NCBI GenBank assembly: GCA_902791425.1
Contig: CADAVS010000006.1
Span: 1 to 33,080, forward strand
Source of the DNA: an uncultured Ruminococcus sp.
GTDB taxonomy: Bacteria > Bacillota > Clostridia > Monoglobales > Monoglobaceae
DNA: 33,080 bases
Direction: 5' to 3'
Part shown: positions 25,457 to 32,880 of the stretch, piece by piece
How positions within the stretch are numbered: position 1 is the first letter of the stretch
Layout: each line of letters begins with the position of its first letter
Translations under genes and position numbers: made by a program
The notes under the pieces: generated by a model
Seen by the model: only the letters and a program-made list of their open reading frames with translations
What the model was told of the DNA's origin: nothing
Databases searched by the model: none

Positions 25457-26593
25457 ATGAAAAAACATTTAATTGCATTTTGCTGCATATTTATGCTTGT
25501 CTTTACACAAGCTGCAGTATTTGCAGACGGAGCACCGAAGGCGGTAATGGATGTGCGTTCAAGTGTTGTACGTATAGTCGTGGATACGCCGTTTGGTGAG
25601 GCGTATGGTACAGGTTTTGCTGTGGGAAGTCAAAAACCTGTACAGTATATTGTTACAAATTATCACGTGGTTGACGGCGCCGAGAAGATTTCAATACTGC
25701 TTTCAAGGGATAACTTGATTGAAGCAACTGTGAAGGTGTCTTTGCCGGCATCTGATTTGGCTGTATTGTATACATCCATACCGCTCCACAATGTTGAACC
25801 TGCGGTTATTAACGACAAGCCCGCAAGAGTAGGCAGTAAGGGTTATGCTTTGGGTTATCCGTTTGCAGCGTCAGAGCTTTCGCAGATGATAACAGGTAAT
25901 AAGGAGGATATAACAGTAACTGACGGTATTATTGGTGCCTTGCAAACTGTTCCCTATATTGCAAATCTTGAGCCTGTAAGTGTATATCAGATTAACGTAG
26001 CATTAAACCCCGGAAATTCAGGCGGACCCTTTGTGAACAGCAAGGGTGAGGTTATAGGAATTAACTCTTGGGGAGTTGACGGAGCCGATGGCGTAAATGC
26101 CGCAATTCGAGTTGAGGAATTGACCAAGGTGCTTTCGCAGAACGGAATTAAGTACATAAAGGCACAAAATCTCACATTGGTCTGGGTTATTCTCATTTTG
26201 GCAATGTTGCTTGTAATAGCGGCGGTAATATTCCTTATAGTTATCTTAATTAAGAAGAACAAACAGCCAAAGGCGGTTCTTTACGGAATAGGCGGAGAGT
26301 TTGCAGGTCAAAGATTTTATCTTCCGTCAGAGGGTGTCAATATAGGAAGAGATGCGGCAATTTGTCAAATTGTGTTGCCGTTTGACAGTCCAAAGGTCAG
26401 CCGTTCACATTGTAATGTGCGTTATAACCCTGTTGACCGCGTGTTTATATTAACAGATTTGTCATCGGCTAACGGCACATTTCTTGCAAACGGAACAAGG
26501 CTACAGCCTAAGGTGCCTACGATTGTTAAAGCGGAAACAAAATTCTATTTGGGCGACGAAACGACTATGTTCCGTGCGGGATTAGAGGATTAA
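25457..26593 (+). CDS. Secreted trypsin-like protease joined by a membrane helix to a cytosolic FHA domain
   Basis: Order in 378 residues: signal peptide (1-23, cut near VFADG), an S1-family protease domain with the triad H70 (TNYHVV), D100 (ASDLAVL) and S188 (NPGNSGGPF), one membrane helix (about 238-265), and a C-terminal FHA domain (about 275-378) with GRD (297-299), SRSH (315-318) and NG (339-340). FHA domains bind phosphothreonine. The protease is therefore outside and the phospho-reader inside, so the kinase could control or be informed by an envelope protease. No PDZ domain, unlike HtrA. GGAGG precedes the ATG. The gene lies between two PP2C genes. Confidence 0.9.
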   Translation: MKKHLIAFCCIFMLVFTQAAVFADGAPKAVMDVRSSVVRIVVDTPFGEAYGTGFAVGSQKPVQYIVTNYHVVDGAEKISILLSRDNLIEATVKVSLPASDLAVLYTSIPLHNVEPAVINDKPARVGSKGYALGYPFAASELSQMITGNKEDITVTDGIIGALQTVPYIANLEPVSVYQINVALNPGNSGGPFVNSKGEVIGINSWGVDGADGVNAAIRVEELTKVLSQNGIKYIKAQNLTLVWVILILAMLLVIAAVIFLIVILIKKNKQPKAVLYGIGGEFAGQRFYLPSEGVNIGRDAAICQIVLPFDSPKVSRSHCNVRYNPVDRVFILTDLSSANGTFLANGTRLQPKVPTIVKAETKFYLGDETTMFRAGLED

Positions 26594-26636
26594 TGTGGAA
26601 TTTTAACCATATAATTTCAGAGAAATGGAGATTGAT

Positions 26637-27356
26637 ATGGATATAGCTAAGGTATGTGATATTGGCGGTCGAAACAAGAATGAGGACAGCGTGATGGCGT
26701 ATCAGACGAAAAACGGAGGATGCTTTGCGGTAGCAGACGGACTTGGCGGACACGCAGGCGGAGATATTGCATCAGCCTGCGTAACAGAAGCTCTGGAGAG
26801 GGAGTATTATATGAATGATTTATGCAGCACTGACCGCCTTAAAGAGCTTTTCTATACGGCACAGAACAAACTTCTTGCAACAGCTGATTTGGAGGGAAAA
26901 AAGGGGATGCGTACCACTTTGGCGGCACTTCTTATTTCCGATAAAACTGCGGTTTATGGGCATATCGGCGACAGCCGTATATACCATTTTCGAAAAGGAG
27001 TTTTGCAACAGGTAACTGCCGATCATTCGGTTGCTTATCTTTCGTATTTAAACGGGGAAATTTCCTACGAAGATATAAAGAACAGTCCGGACCAAAACAG
27101 ACTTATCAGAAGTATGGGTGTGCCGGAAAAGTTCAAGCCTGAAATAGCGGAAGCTGTCAAAGTTGAGGAGGGCGATGCTTTTCTGCTTTGCACAGATGGA
27201 TTTTGGGAGCATATTTCAGAAAAAGATGTTGTTGCAGCGCTTAAAAAGTCGCAAACTGCGTCACGGTGGTTGGCAAAAATGGTTCGCATTATAAAAAAGA
27301 ATATAAAGGATATTCCTGATTGTGATAATTATAGTGCGGTCACAATATATGTTTAA
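26637..27356 (+). CDS. PP2C-family Ser/Thr phosphatase, second of two in the operon
   Basis: This 239-residue cytosolic phosphatase has the full canonical motif set: GGRNKNEDS (10-18), AVADGLGGHAGGD (D34), HIGDSRIYHFRKG (D112), TADHS, LCTDGFWE (D187) and DCDNYSAVTIYV (D230). It is a compact PP2C of the Stp/PrpC type. The start at 26637 has GGAG 6 nt upstream; an ATG four codons earlier overlaps that site. It shares little sequence with the first PP2C of the operon beyond the motifs, so the two are not a recent duplication and probably have different targets. Confidence 0.93.
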   Translation: MDIAKVCDIGGRNKNEDSVMAYQTKNGGCFAVADGLGGHAGGDIASACVTEALEREYYMNDLCSTDRLKELFYTAQNKLLATADLEGKKGMRTTLAALLISDKTAVYGHIGDSRIYHFRKGVLQQVTADHSVAYLSYLNGEISYEDIKNSPDQNRLIRSMGVPEKFKPEIAEAVKVEEGDAFLLCTDGFWEHISEKDVVAALKKSQTASRWLAKMVRIIKKNIKDIPDCDNYSAVTIYV

Positions 27357-27376
27357 AATTTTTACGAGGTGATAAT

Positions 27377-27961
27377 ATGTCTATGAAGAGATGTAACAAT
27401 GGTCATTTTTATGATGATACAAAACATTCGGTTTGTCCGTTTTGCGGAGTGCAGAACCTTGATTTATCGGTTACTATGCCGGTACGTAATCCTATTGTAG
27501 GGACAGGGGTAACACAGGCGAAACCTGCCGCACCGGTTATTGACAAAACTGTGGCAAAAAGCAGGGCTGCGGTAAATGATGGAAAGACCGTAGGAATTAT
27601 GAGAGGCAGGCTGGGATATGACCCTGTTGTAGGATGGCTTGTATGTATTGATGGTCCGGAAAGAGGTAAGGATTACAGATTGAGAAGTGAAAAGAATTTT
27701 ATAGGACGTTCTGCCTCTATGGATGTAAATATCGCAGGTGACGAGAGTATATCTCGTAACAATCACGCCGCAGTAAGCTATGACCCGAAAACAAATACTT
27801 ATAACGTTTATCCGGGTGAAGGTCACGGACTTGTATATTTAAATGATGAGGAATTGCGTGCACCCGAAAAGATAAAACGCGGAGATGTAATCGAGCTTGG
27901 AAAGACAAAACTTATGTTTATTCCGTTTTGCGGGGAGGGATTTCAATGGCAAAAAGATTAA
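27377..27961 (+). CDS. Zinc-ribbon FHA domain protein
   Basis: This 194-residue cytosolic protein begins with a small metal-binding ribbon (C6, H10, C20, C23; CNNGH and CPFCG), similar in idea to the ribbon on the operon's kinase. A linker with several threonines (SVTMP, DKTVAK, DGKTVG) follows, then a C-terminal FHA domain (about 86-184) with GR (110-111), ISRNNH (125-130) and YLNDEEL. The linker threonines are possible kinase sites, as in GarA/OdhI-type proteins, but that is inference. GAGGTG is 5 nt before the ATG. Its end overlaps the next gene by 16 nt. Confidence 0.88.
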   Translation: MSMKRCNNGHFYDDTKHSVCPFCGVQNLDLSVTMPVRNPIVGTGVTQAKPAAPVIDKTVAKSRAAVNDGKTVGIMRGRLGYDPVVGWLVCIDGPERGKDYRLRSEKNFIGRSASMDVNIAGDESISRNNHAAVSYDPKTNTYNVYPGEGHGLVYLNDEELRAPEKIKRGDVIELGKTKLMFIPFCGEGFQWQKD

Positions 27962-29442
27962 CACTGATTTTTTGTCTGATATCTTTAGTGTTTGGCGGTG
28001 TGCAGACAAATGCCGCAACACTGCAAGGTGTTGATGTTCGTCAGATATATATGTATACGGATGTGATGAACTTATACATAAATATGAATGATGCAGATGG
28101 TCAACCGATAGAGACGCCTGCAAAAACAGAGATTTATGCGTCTATTGACAATGCCAAAATGGGAGTTAGGGATATACGCAGATTTTCGGAGTCAGGGGAA
28201 GGAATGGCATACATATTTTTGATTGACATTTCAGGCTCGCTGAATTATAGCCAATTTTCTCAGGTTAAAACAGCAACTAAGAAGTGGGCGGAATCTATGA
28301 ATGAAAAAGACCGTATGGCACTCATAACCTTTGGAAATGAGGTTAAATTGGTTCAGGATTTCACAAATGATGCAACAAGCTTGGTGAACACAATAGATGG
28401 TATTTCCAATAATGACGGTCGTACAAATCTATACGGCGGACTTGACGAGGCAATGAATTTGATTTCTCGCAACGATAGCGAGCTTCCAAAGCGTAAGGCG
28501 GTGTTCTTACTGTCTGACGGCAAGAATGATTATGATGGCGGGATTAGTGAAGATGACACCTTGAAACGTGCTCAGGAGGAGCTTGTGCCGATTTATGGTT
28601 TATGGGTTCCGGGCAGAGGTTCAAACAACGGAGAGGCGTTTATGAATACTTTGCGTGATTACACCAACGGAATTATATATAATATTTCCACTCACAGCGT
28701 AGAAAGTGTCTATTCATCATTGCAGGAGGATTTTTCTAAATCATTTATCGTAAGCTTAAGCTACCCTGCAGGAAAGACAGATGGTCAGCTTCACAATATT
28801 AAAATTTCAGTGAGATGTGACGGCAAAGAGGTTTCGGACAATATAAGCTGTATATTGAAAAAACCAACGGGAGCATCTGTGAATTTACCTATTGCCGAGA
28901 CGTCGGCAGGTGATAAAGAAGGAGGTAACTTTATGTCATCAGTTTTTATTATTGCATTTGCGGCAATTTTGTTAATCCTTATTGCAATCATTATTATTGT
29001 AGTGGCTTTCTTAAATCGCAGTAAAAAGAAAAGCGTATCGTATATTTCAAACAGTGCACCCGTATATTCGGCGGAGTCAGCCAACATACCTAAGTCAGAG
29101 CCGATTACGGCGGCAACGGCACCTGCCTCTGAGGTAAGCCGCCCATCAGGTCCTTCTGTCAAATTTACATTGACAGAGATTGGCGGAAATGACGTGAAAT
29201 CTGCTACTGTATCGAGGAGTATTGTAATCGGACGCAGTCCTGAATGTGGAATTGTAATTCACGACCCGCAAATATCGGGTCAACATTGCAGTATTTCATA
29301 TGAGCAATCAACACTTTATATTGAGGATTTAGGCTCTACAAACGGTACATTGGTGAACGGATTGCCGCTAAACGGCAGAAACAGATTGGTAAGCGGAGAC
29401 CTCGTTATGATTGGTGACAGGGAATACAGAATTAGCTTTTGA
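27946..29442 (+). CDS. Extracellular VWA domain protein with membrane helix and cytosolic FHA domain
   Basis: Order in 498 residues: signal peptide (1-24, cut near TNAAT), a VWA domain (about 87-265) with an intact metal site (DISGS, D94, S96, S98; T160 in GRTNLYGG; D191 in LLSDGKND), a beta-rich segment, a membrane helix (about 332-357), a proline/serine linker and a C-terminal FHA domain (425-498) with GR (429-430), SGQH (444-447) and TNG (465-467). The VWA part faces outward and may bind a protein or wall ligand; the FHA reads phosphothreonine inside. The start at 27946 has GGAGG 7 nt upstream and overlaps the previous gene. The same outside-sensor/inside-reader plan is used by the trypsin-FHA protein two genes upstream. 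Confidence 0.9.
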   Translation: MAKRLTLIFCLISLVFGGVQTNAATLQGVDVRQIYMYTDVMNLYINMNDADGQPIETPAKTEIYASIDNAKMGVRDIRRFSESGEGMAYIFLIDISGSLNYSQFSQVKTATKKWAESMNEKDRMALITFGNEVKLVQDFTNDATSLVNTIDGISNNDGRTNLYGGLDEAMNLISRNDSELPKRKAVFLLSDGKNDYDGGISEDDTLKRAQEELVPIYGLWVPGRGSNNGEAFMNTLRDYTNGIIYNISTHSVESVYSSLQEDFSKSFIVSLSYPAGKTDGQLHNIKISVRCDGKEVSDNISCILKKPTGASVNLPIAETSAGDKEGGNFMSSVFIIAFAAILLILIAIIIIVVAFLNRSKKKSVSYISNSAPVYSAESANIPKSEPITAATAPASEVSRPSGPSVKFTLTEIGGNDVKSATVSRSIVIGRSPECGIVIHDPQISGQHCSISYEQSTLYIEDLGSTNGTLVNGLPLNGRNRLVSGDLVMIGDREYRISF

Positions 29443-29455
29443 GGTAAATAGTATT

Positions 29456-30280
29456 ATGGTTTGCAAGTATATGAAAATCGTTGGCTTGTGTTTATGTTTG
29501 AGTTTGTTGATTTCAAATTTTTGCGGATGCGGCAGACAGGATGAGCCTATACAGTTAAACAGCGGGGTATCGGATGAAACTATTGATGCCATATCGAGAG
29601 GGAACAGTAAGGATTCTGAAACGAAGGAGGAGTCCAAGTCTGAAACTAAAGAAAAGCCTGAAGGTATCAATGTTGCAGAAACACGCGGCTCAAAGCAGCC
29701 AATACCCCAGGAAATCAGGCAAAAGATGAAAGGGATTTCAATGCCTGAGGGTGCAACGGTTACCTTTGATGATTTGTCGTATCTGACAATACCCCATTAT
29801 GATTATAATGGAAAAATTGTTAAGGGGCATATGGTGGTTTCGGTTGAAATAGCTGATGAAGTGCTGGACATATTCGAGGAGCTGTTGGAAATTAAATTTC
29901 CCATAGAAAAAATGGAACTTGTGGATTATTACACGCAGTATATTGATGAAACATTCAACAATCTTGACAGGGCTTCTATGAGTCAAAATAATACTTCGGC
30001 ATTTTATTATAGAGTGGTAAACGGAACAAATACTATTTCAAATCACGCATATGGACGTGCTATTGATATAAATCCCAAAATCAATCCGTATTATGTGCCT
30101 GCTACCGGATATGTAAGTCCTGCAAATGCATATCAATATGCTTCGAGAAATCAAGATTTGCCCGGTATAATTCGTCACGGCGACCCAATTTATGAGATTT
30201 TTATAAGTCGTGGCTGGGAATGGGGCGGCGATTGGAGCGGCGAAAAGGATTATCAGCATTTCCAAAAGCCTCCCAGATAG
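29456..30280 (+). CDS. M15-family (VanY/endolysin-like) peptidase, probable lipoprotein
   Basis: This 274-residue secreted protein has a lipoprotein-type signal (LLISNFCGC, lipid site most likely C25), a charged low-complexity spacer (about 40-80, rich in Lys, Glu and Ser) and a C-terminal M15 zinc peptidase domain. The zinc ligands are H197 and D204 (SNHAYGRAIDIN) and H268 (DYQHF), with the GWEWGGDW motif (253-260) before the last. Such enzymes cut peptidoglycan stem peptides as D,D- or L,D-peptidases. It starts 13 nt after the VWA gene with GAGG upstream and is the last gene of the operon. An ATG five codons later is an alternative start. Its presence ties the phosphosignalling genes to cell-wall processing. 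Confidence 0.87.
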   Translation: MVCKYMKIVGLCLCLSLLISNFCGCGRQDEPIQLNSGVSDETIDAISRGNSKDSETKEESKSETKEKPEGINVAETRGSKQPIPQEIRQKMKGISMPEGATVTFDDLSYLTIPHYDYNGKIVKGHMVVSVEIADEVLDIFEELLEIKFPIEKMELVDYYTQYIDETFNNLDRASMSQNNTSAFYYRVVNGTNTISNHAYGRAIDINPKINPYYVPATGYVSPANAYQYASRNQDLPGIIRHGDPIYEIFISRGWEWGGDWSGEKDYQHFQKPPR

Positions 30281-30299
30281 TAAAAATACTGTAAATTTC

Positions 30300-30339
30300 A
30301 ATATGGGACAGATTTGTCATAATAAATCTGCCCCATATT
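30300..30339 (+). terminator. Terminator of the phosphosignalling operon
   Basis: AATATGGG (30300-30307 with its first base) pairs with CCCATATT (30332-30339), and CAGATTT (30309-30315) with AAATCTG (30324-30330), with a single A-C mismatch between the two helices. The T tail is weak (TTATGC). It lies 20 nt after the last stop codon and before the next promoter. Confidence 0.6.
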
Positions 30340-30364
30340 TATGCAAAAAATGCTGTTATATATA

Positions 30365-30394
30365 TTGACATATGGCAGTACATTGTGGTAGAAT
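30365..30394 (+). promoter_or_regulatory. Sigma-A promoter of the ribU transcript
   Basis: A perfect TTGACA (30365-30370), an 18-nt spacer and TAGAAT (30389-30394) lie about 20 nt before the FMN riboswitch, so the aptamer begins near the 5' end of the transcript. Confidence 0.75.
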
Positions 30395-30414
30395 ATAGAA
30401 AAAGTGAAAACAAT

Positions 30415-30531
30415 ATGTCTTTGGGGCAGGGTGAAATTCCTGACCGATGGTAAAGTCCATGAGCCCTTGATATAAGGGTTGATTCGGTGAAATTCCGAAA
30501 CCGACGGTATAGTCCGGATGGGAAAAGATAT
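30415..30531 (+). promoter_or_regulatory. FMN riboswitch (RFN element)
   Basis: All conserved RFN blocks are present in order: GGGGCAGGGTGAAATTCC, TGACCGATGGTAAAGTCC, GAGCCC, GATTCGGTGAAATTCCGA, CCGACGGTATAGTCC and GGATGGGA. The closing helix P1 forms between 30415-30421 and 30525-30531. Binding of FMN should lower expression of the downstream riboflavin transporter, here through the terminator at 30575-30616. Confidence 0.96.
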
Positions 30532-30574
30532 AAATTTCAGGTTGCTGTATATTGCATCCTCAGAAGAAAATTTA

Positions 30575-30616
30575 TTCCAAAGCCGAATTGTTTTGGCTTT
30601 GGAAATTTTTATTTTT
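30575..30616 (+). terminator. Riboswitch-controlled intrinsic terminator
   Basis: TTCCAAAGCC (30575-30584) and GGCTTTGGAA (30595-30604) form a perfect 10-bp stem, followed by two T5 runs. It lies between the FMN aptamer and the ribU ribosome binding site (GGGGG at 30617-30621). This is the expected expression platform for transcriptional off-control by FMN. Confidence 0.88.
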
Positions 30617-30628
30617 GGGGGTCATATT

Positions 30629-31237
30629 ATGAAAAAATCAAAACTATCAAAAATCACTATTGCGGCTCTGTTCGGCGCTATGTCATTTGTACTGATGTTC
30701 TTTTCGTTTTCGGTGCCGATTCTTTCGCCCTTTGCTGAGTTTGATGCCTCGGCATTGCCTGAACTAATCGGAGGTTTTATTTTAGGGCCGTCGGGTGCCG
30801 TTGGAATTATCTCAATTAAGCTGCTTTTAAAGCTTGTTATTAAAGGTTCAAGCTCAATGCTGACAGGGGAAATTCAGAACCTTATTTTAAGTATAGCCTA
30901 TGTGTTGCCTGCGGTGTTGTACTACCGCCGTCATAAAACAAAAAAGGGTGCGGTTGTCGGCTTAATTATCGGGAGTGTAATCAGTATTGTTATTGCGGTC
31001 TTTACAAATCTGTATCTGATTTTTCCTGCTTATATAAAGCTGTACGGAATGAGCTGGGACAGCATTATCGAAATATGCACGGCTGTAAACCCGTGGATAA
31101 AGAATATTCCGACTTTTGTGGCGTTTTCGGTTGTTCCCTTTAACGCTGTTTCAAGGGTGATTACTTCGATTATCACTGTACTGATTTATAAAAAAATCAG
31201 CAAATTTATAAAAAAGAATTTATTAATGGAGGAGTAA
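30629..31237 (+). CDS. ribU: Riboflavin ECF transporter S component RibU
   Basis: This 202-residue membrane protein has about six helices and is the substrate-binding S component that pairs with the shared ECF module (EcfA, EcfA', EcfT) to import riboflavin. Landmarks are the N-terminal ITIAALFGAMSFVLMF helix that contacts EcfT, the PILSPFAEFDASALPELIGG loop and the FILGPSGAVGI helix typical of RibU. The FMN riboswitch upstream is strong independent support. The start at 30629 has GGGGG 7 nt upstream; a longer frame from 30518 would run through the terminator. The ECF ATPases are not in the window. Confidence 0.94.
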   Translation: MKKSKLSKITIAALFGAMSFVLMFFSFSVPILSPFAEFDASALPELIGGFILGPSGAVGIISIKLLLKLVIKGSSSMLTGEIQNLILSIAYVLPAVLYYRRHKTKKGAVVGLIIGSVISIVIAVFTNLYLIFPAYIKLYGMSWDSIIEICTAVNPWIKNIPTFVAFSVVPFNAVSRVITSIITVLIYKKISKFIKKNLLMEE

Positions 31238-31239
31238 AG

Positions 31240-31734
31240 ATGAATTTTAGTCTGCATAAAAATTTAACCTTTGACCAGGCAGTAGACCTGATGTTTGAAA
31301 AGCTGGAGAATTGGAAAATTATGGCGTTGGCAAGCTCTGTCAATGACTATGTTATGGTGCGAAATGTAAGCTGTCTGTTTTATGACAAAAAAGTATATTT
31401 CAAGACGGATAAGAACTTCCGCAAAACTCAACAGCTTTTCAAGAATCCCAATGTTGCTCTGTGTTGGAGCGGAGTTCAGATTGAGGGTGTTGCCCAAAAC
31501 AAAGGACTTGTGGTAGAAGAAGAGGACAGACGCTTTGAGAAGCTATATGAAAAATATCTGTGGGGCAGTTATAACAAATACTCACACGAGGACAGCGAAA
31601 TTATAATCGAGGTAACGCCTAAATTTGTTGAAATATGGGACACCAGCGAGGATAATTATGCCTATCAGATATTTATAAACTTTGAAACACAATCTGTTGA
31701 GGTTAAACAATACGATAATAAGAATGAAGGATAG
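31240..31734 (+). CDS. Pyridoxamine 5'-phosphate oxidase-fold flavoprotein
   Basis: This 164-residue protein has the FMN-binding split-barrel fold (PF01243 group): an N-terminal helix, LENWKIMALASSVNDYVMVRNVSC, then KVYFKTDKNFRKTQQLFKNPNVAL, the usual flavin-contact region, and a short C-terminal sheet. It is too short and divergent to be PdxH itself, so the substrate is unknown. It starts 2 nt after ribU with GGAGG across the ribU end, so the same FMN riboswitch controls it. That arrangement suggests it uses FMN or responds to flavin supply. Confidence 0.82.
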   Translation: MNFSLHKNLTFDQAVDLMFEKLENWKIMALASSVNDYVMVRNVSCLFYDKKVYFKTDKNFRKTQQLFKNPNVALCWSGVQIEGVAQNKGLVVEEEDRRFEKLYEKYLWGSYNKYSHEDSEIIIEVTPKFVEIWDTSEDNYAYQIFINFETQSVEVKQYDNKNEG

Positions 31735-31777
31735 TACAACCAAAAGAGGTAAATATTCATTCTGTGGAAAAAAGAGA

Positions 31778-31817
31778 GCGTATCTCAATTAGTGAAATTT
31801 CACTTATTGGGATACGC
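31778..31817. terminator. Bidirectional terminator between convergent genes
   Basis: A 40-nt near-perfect palindrome: 31778-31797 pairs with 31798-31817 with one wobble and one mismatch, centred on AAATTT. The minus-strand side is followed by TCTCTTTTTTCC, a good T tract for the nucleotidyltransferase gene. The plus-strand side has CCTTTAACGTTT, weaker. It lies between the ends of the flavoprotein gene (plus) and the nucleotidyltransferase gene (minus). Confidence 0.75.
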
Positions 31818-31831
31818 CCTTTAACGTTTAC

Positions 31832-32674
31832 TTATTTAAAATCATACAATCCCTTGTTAATAAATTCCCGCATTGCGGCGGAAACGCCGGGAGAGTCCTC
31901 ACGGTATGTAACGCCGTACCACTGGGAGTCTGTGCTTAAAACCTTGATTTTTTTGTTTTCTTTATTCATTCTGTCATTCAATATAGTAGGAAGCAAGAAT
32001 TCTTTTTTAGGTTCGTTTATATTCTCCTTTAAGAATAATGGAAATTCCTTTTCCAGAAAATCGAATACATCTGTATCCAAGCCCCACATATTCATAGAAA
32101 CAATAGTGTCCATAGGATATTCTGAGTTTTTGTCAAGACCGCTGCATTCGGTTATCTTGGTTAAGTATCCGTTCTCGGTTTCACACACTCCGCGTGTAAC
32201 CGTGCCGTTGTCGGTGATTGTGTTTCCAAGCTTATAGCCAACCATACACATATCGCTGTCGGAAACAAGATGGTTATGTATAATCTCAAATGATTCTCTG
32301 CCGTAATAGTCATCTGCGTTGATAACAGCGAACGGAGATGTTATTATGTTCTTGGCGGATAAAACTGCCTGACCGGTTCCCCAAGGTTTTTCGCGGGTAT
32401 CGGGCAGAGTAAATCCGTCAGGGAGGTCATCCTTTTCCTGGAAAGCGTAGTCAACATCAATCATTTTTTCAATACGCTTTCCGCAAGCGGCACGGAAATC
32501 TTTTTCAATTTCCTTTTTGATAACAAATACAACCTTGTCAAAGCCTGCCTTGACAGCGTCATAAACTGAAAAATCAAGAATAATCTCACCATTAGGACCG
32601 AGAGGTTCTATTTGTTTTAATCCTCCAAAACGGCTTCCCATTCCTGCAGCCATAATTAACAGTTCTGTTTTCAT
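31832..32674 (-). CDS. Sugar-phosphate nucleotidyltransferase family protein
   Basis: This 280-residue enzyme has the NTP-transferase core: the nucleotide loop AAGMGSRFGGLKQIEPLGPNG (about 8-28), WGTGQAVLSA and the metal-binding FAVINADDYYGRESF. It should join a nucleoside triphosphate to a sugar phosphate, or to a related phosphorylated alcohol, to make an activated donor. It is not close enough to GalU or RmlA in motif spacing to name the sugar. I use the start at 32674, with AAGGAG 7 nt upstream; a longer frame to 32713 has none. It stands alone between its promoter and the bidirectional terminator. Confidence 0.85.
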   Translation of the reverse strand: MKTELLIMAAGMGSRFGGLKQIEPLGPNGEIILDFSVYDAVKAGFDKVVFVIKKEIEKDFRAACGKRIEKMIDVDYAFQEKDDLPDGFTLPDTREKPWGTGQAVLSAKNIITSPFAVINADDYYGRESFEIIHNHLVSDSDMCMVGYKLGNTITDNGTVTRGVCETENGYLTKITECSGLDKNSEYPMDTIVSMNMWGLDTDVFDFLEKEFPLFLKENINEPKKEFLLPTILNDRMNKENKKIKVLSTDSQWYGVTYREDSPGVSAAMREFINKGLYDFK

Positions 32675-32733
32675 TGTAGTTCTCCTTATATTTTTTATAT
32701 TTCTTTGGGTCAATTCAATATAAGTATAATAGA

Positions 32734-32762
32734 ATTATAATATATTTTTTGTTAATTGTCTA
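32734..32762 (-). promoter_or_regulatory. Sigma-A promoter of the nucleotidyltransferase gene
   Basis: On the minus strand, TAGACA (32762-32757), a 17-nt spacer and TATAAT (32739-32734) lie 60 nt before the start codon. Confidence 0.7.
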
Positions 32763-32838
32763 TACATTTTTGAATAATTTTTTCTAAAATTTAAAAAATT
32801 TGTACAATACTGCAAGTATAAAAGACAGAAAATAATCG

Positions 32839-32864
32839 TTTGACAGGAGCAAGCCCTTGTCAAA
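32839..32864 (+). repeat. Hairpin repeat, copy 1
   Basis: TTTGACAGG (32839-32847) and CTTGTCAAA (32856-32864) form a stem around the shared core AGCAAGCC. The core CAGGAGCAAGCCC recurs in copy 2 at 32881-32900, and the stem base changes are paired (A-T here for G-C there). I recall similar sequences scattered between genes in gut Clostridia; this could not be checked here. Confidence 0.65.
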
Positions 32865-32880
32865 AATTAACCAAGATATC

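Noticed and set aside
26594-26636. Internal promoter before the second PP2C gene (TATAAT at 26610-26615)
   Set aside because: The -35 position reads GGATTA, which is too far from consensus. The gap is short and AT-rich, so chance is likely.
22865-30280. Type VI or type VII secretion locus
   Set aside because: The kinase-PP2C-FHA set recalls such loci, but no sheath, VgrG, EssC-type ATPase or WXG100 protein is present in the window. It would need flanking sequence to revisit.
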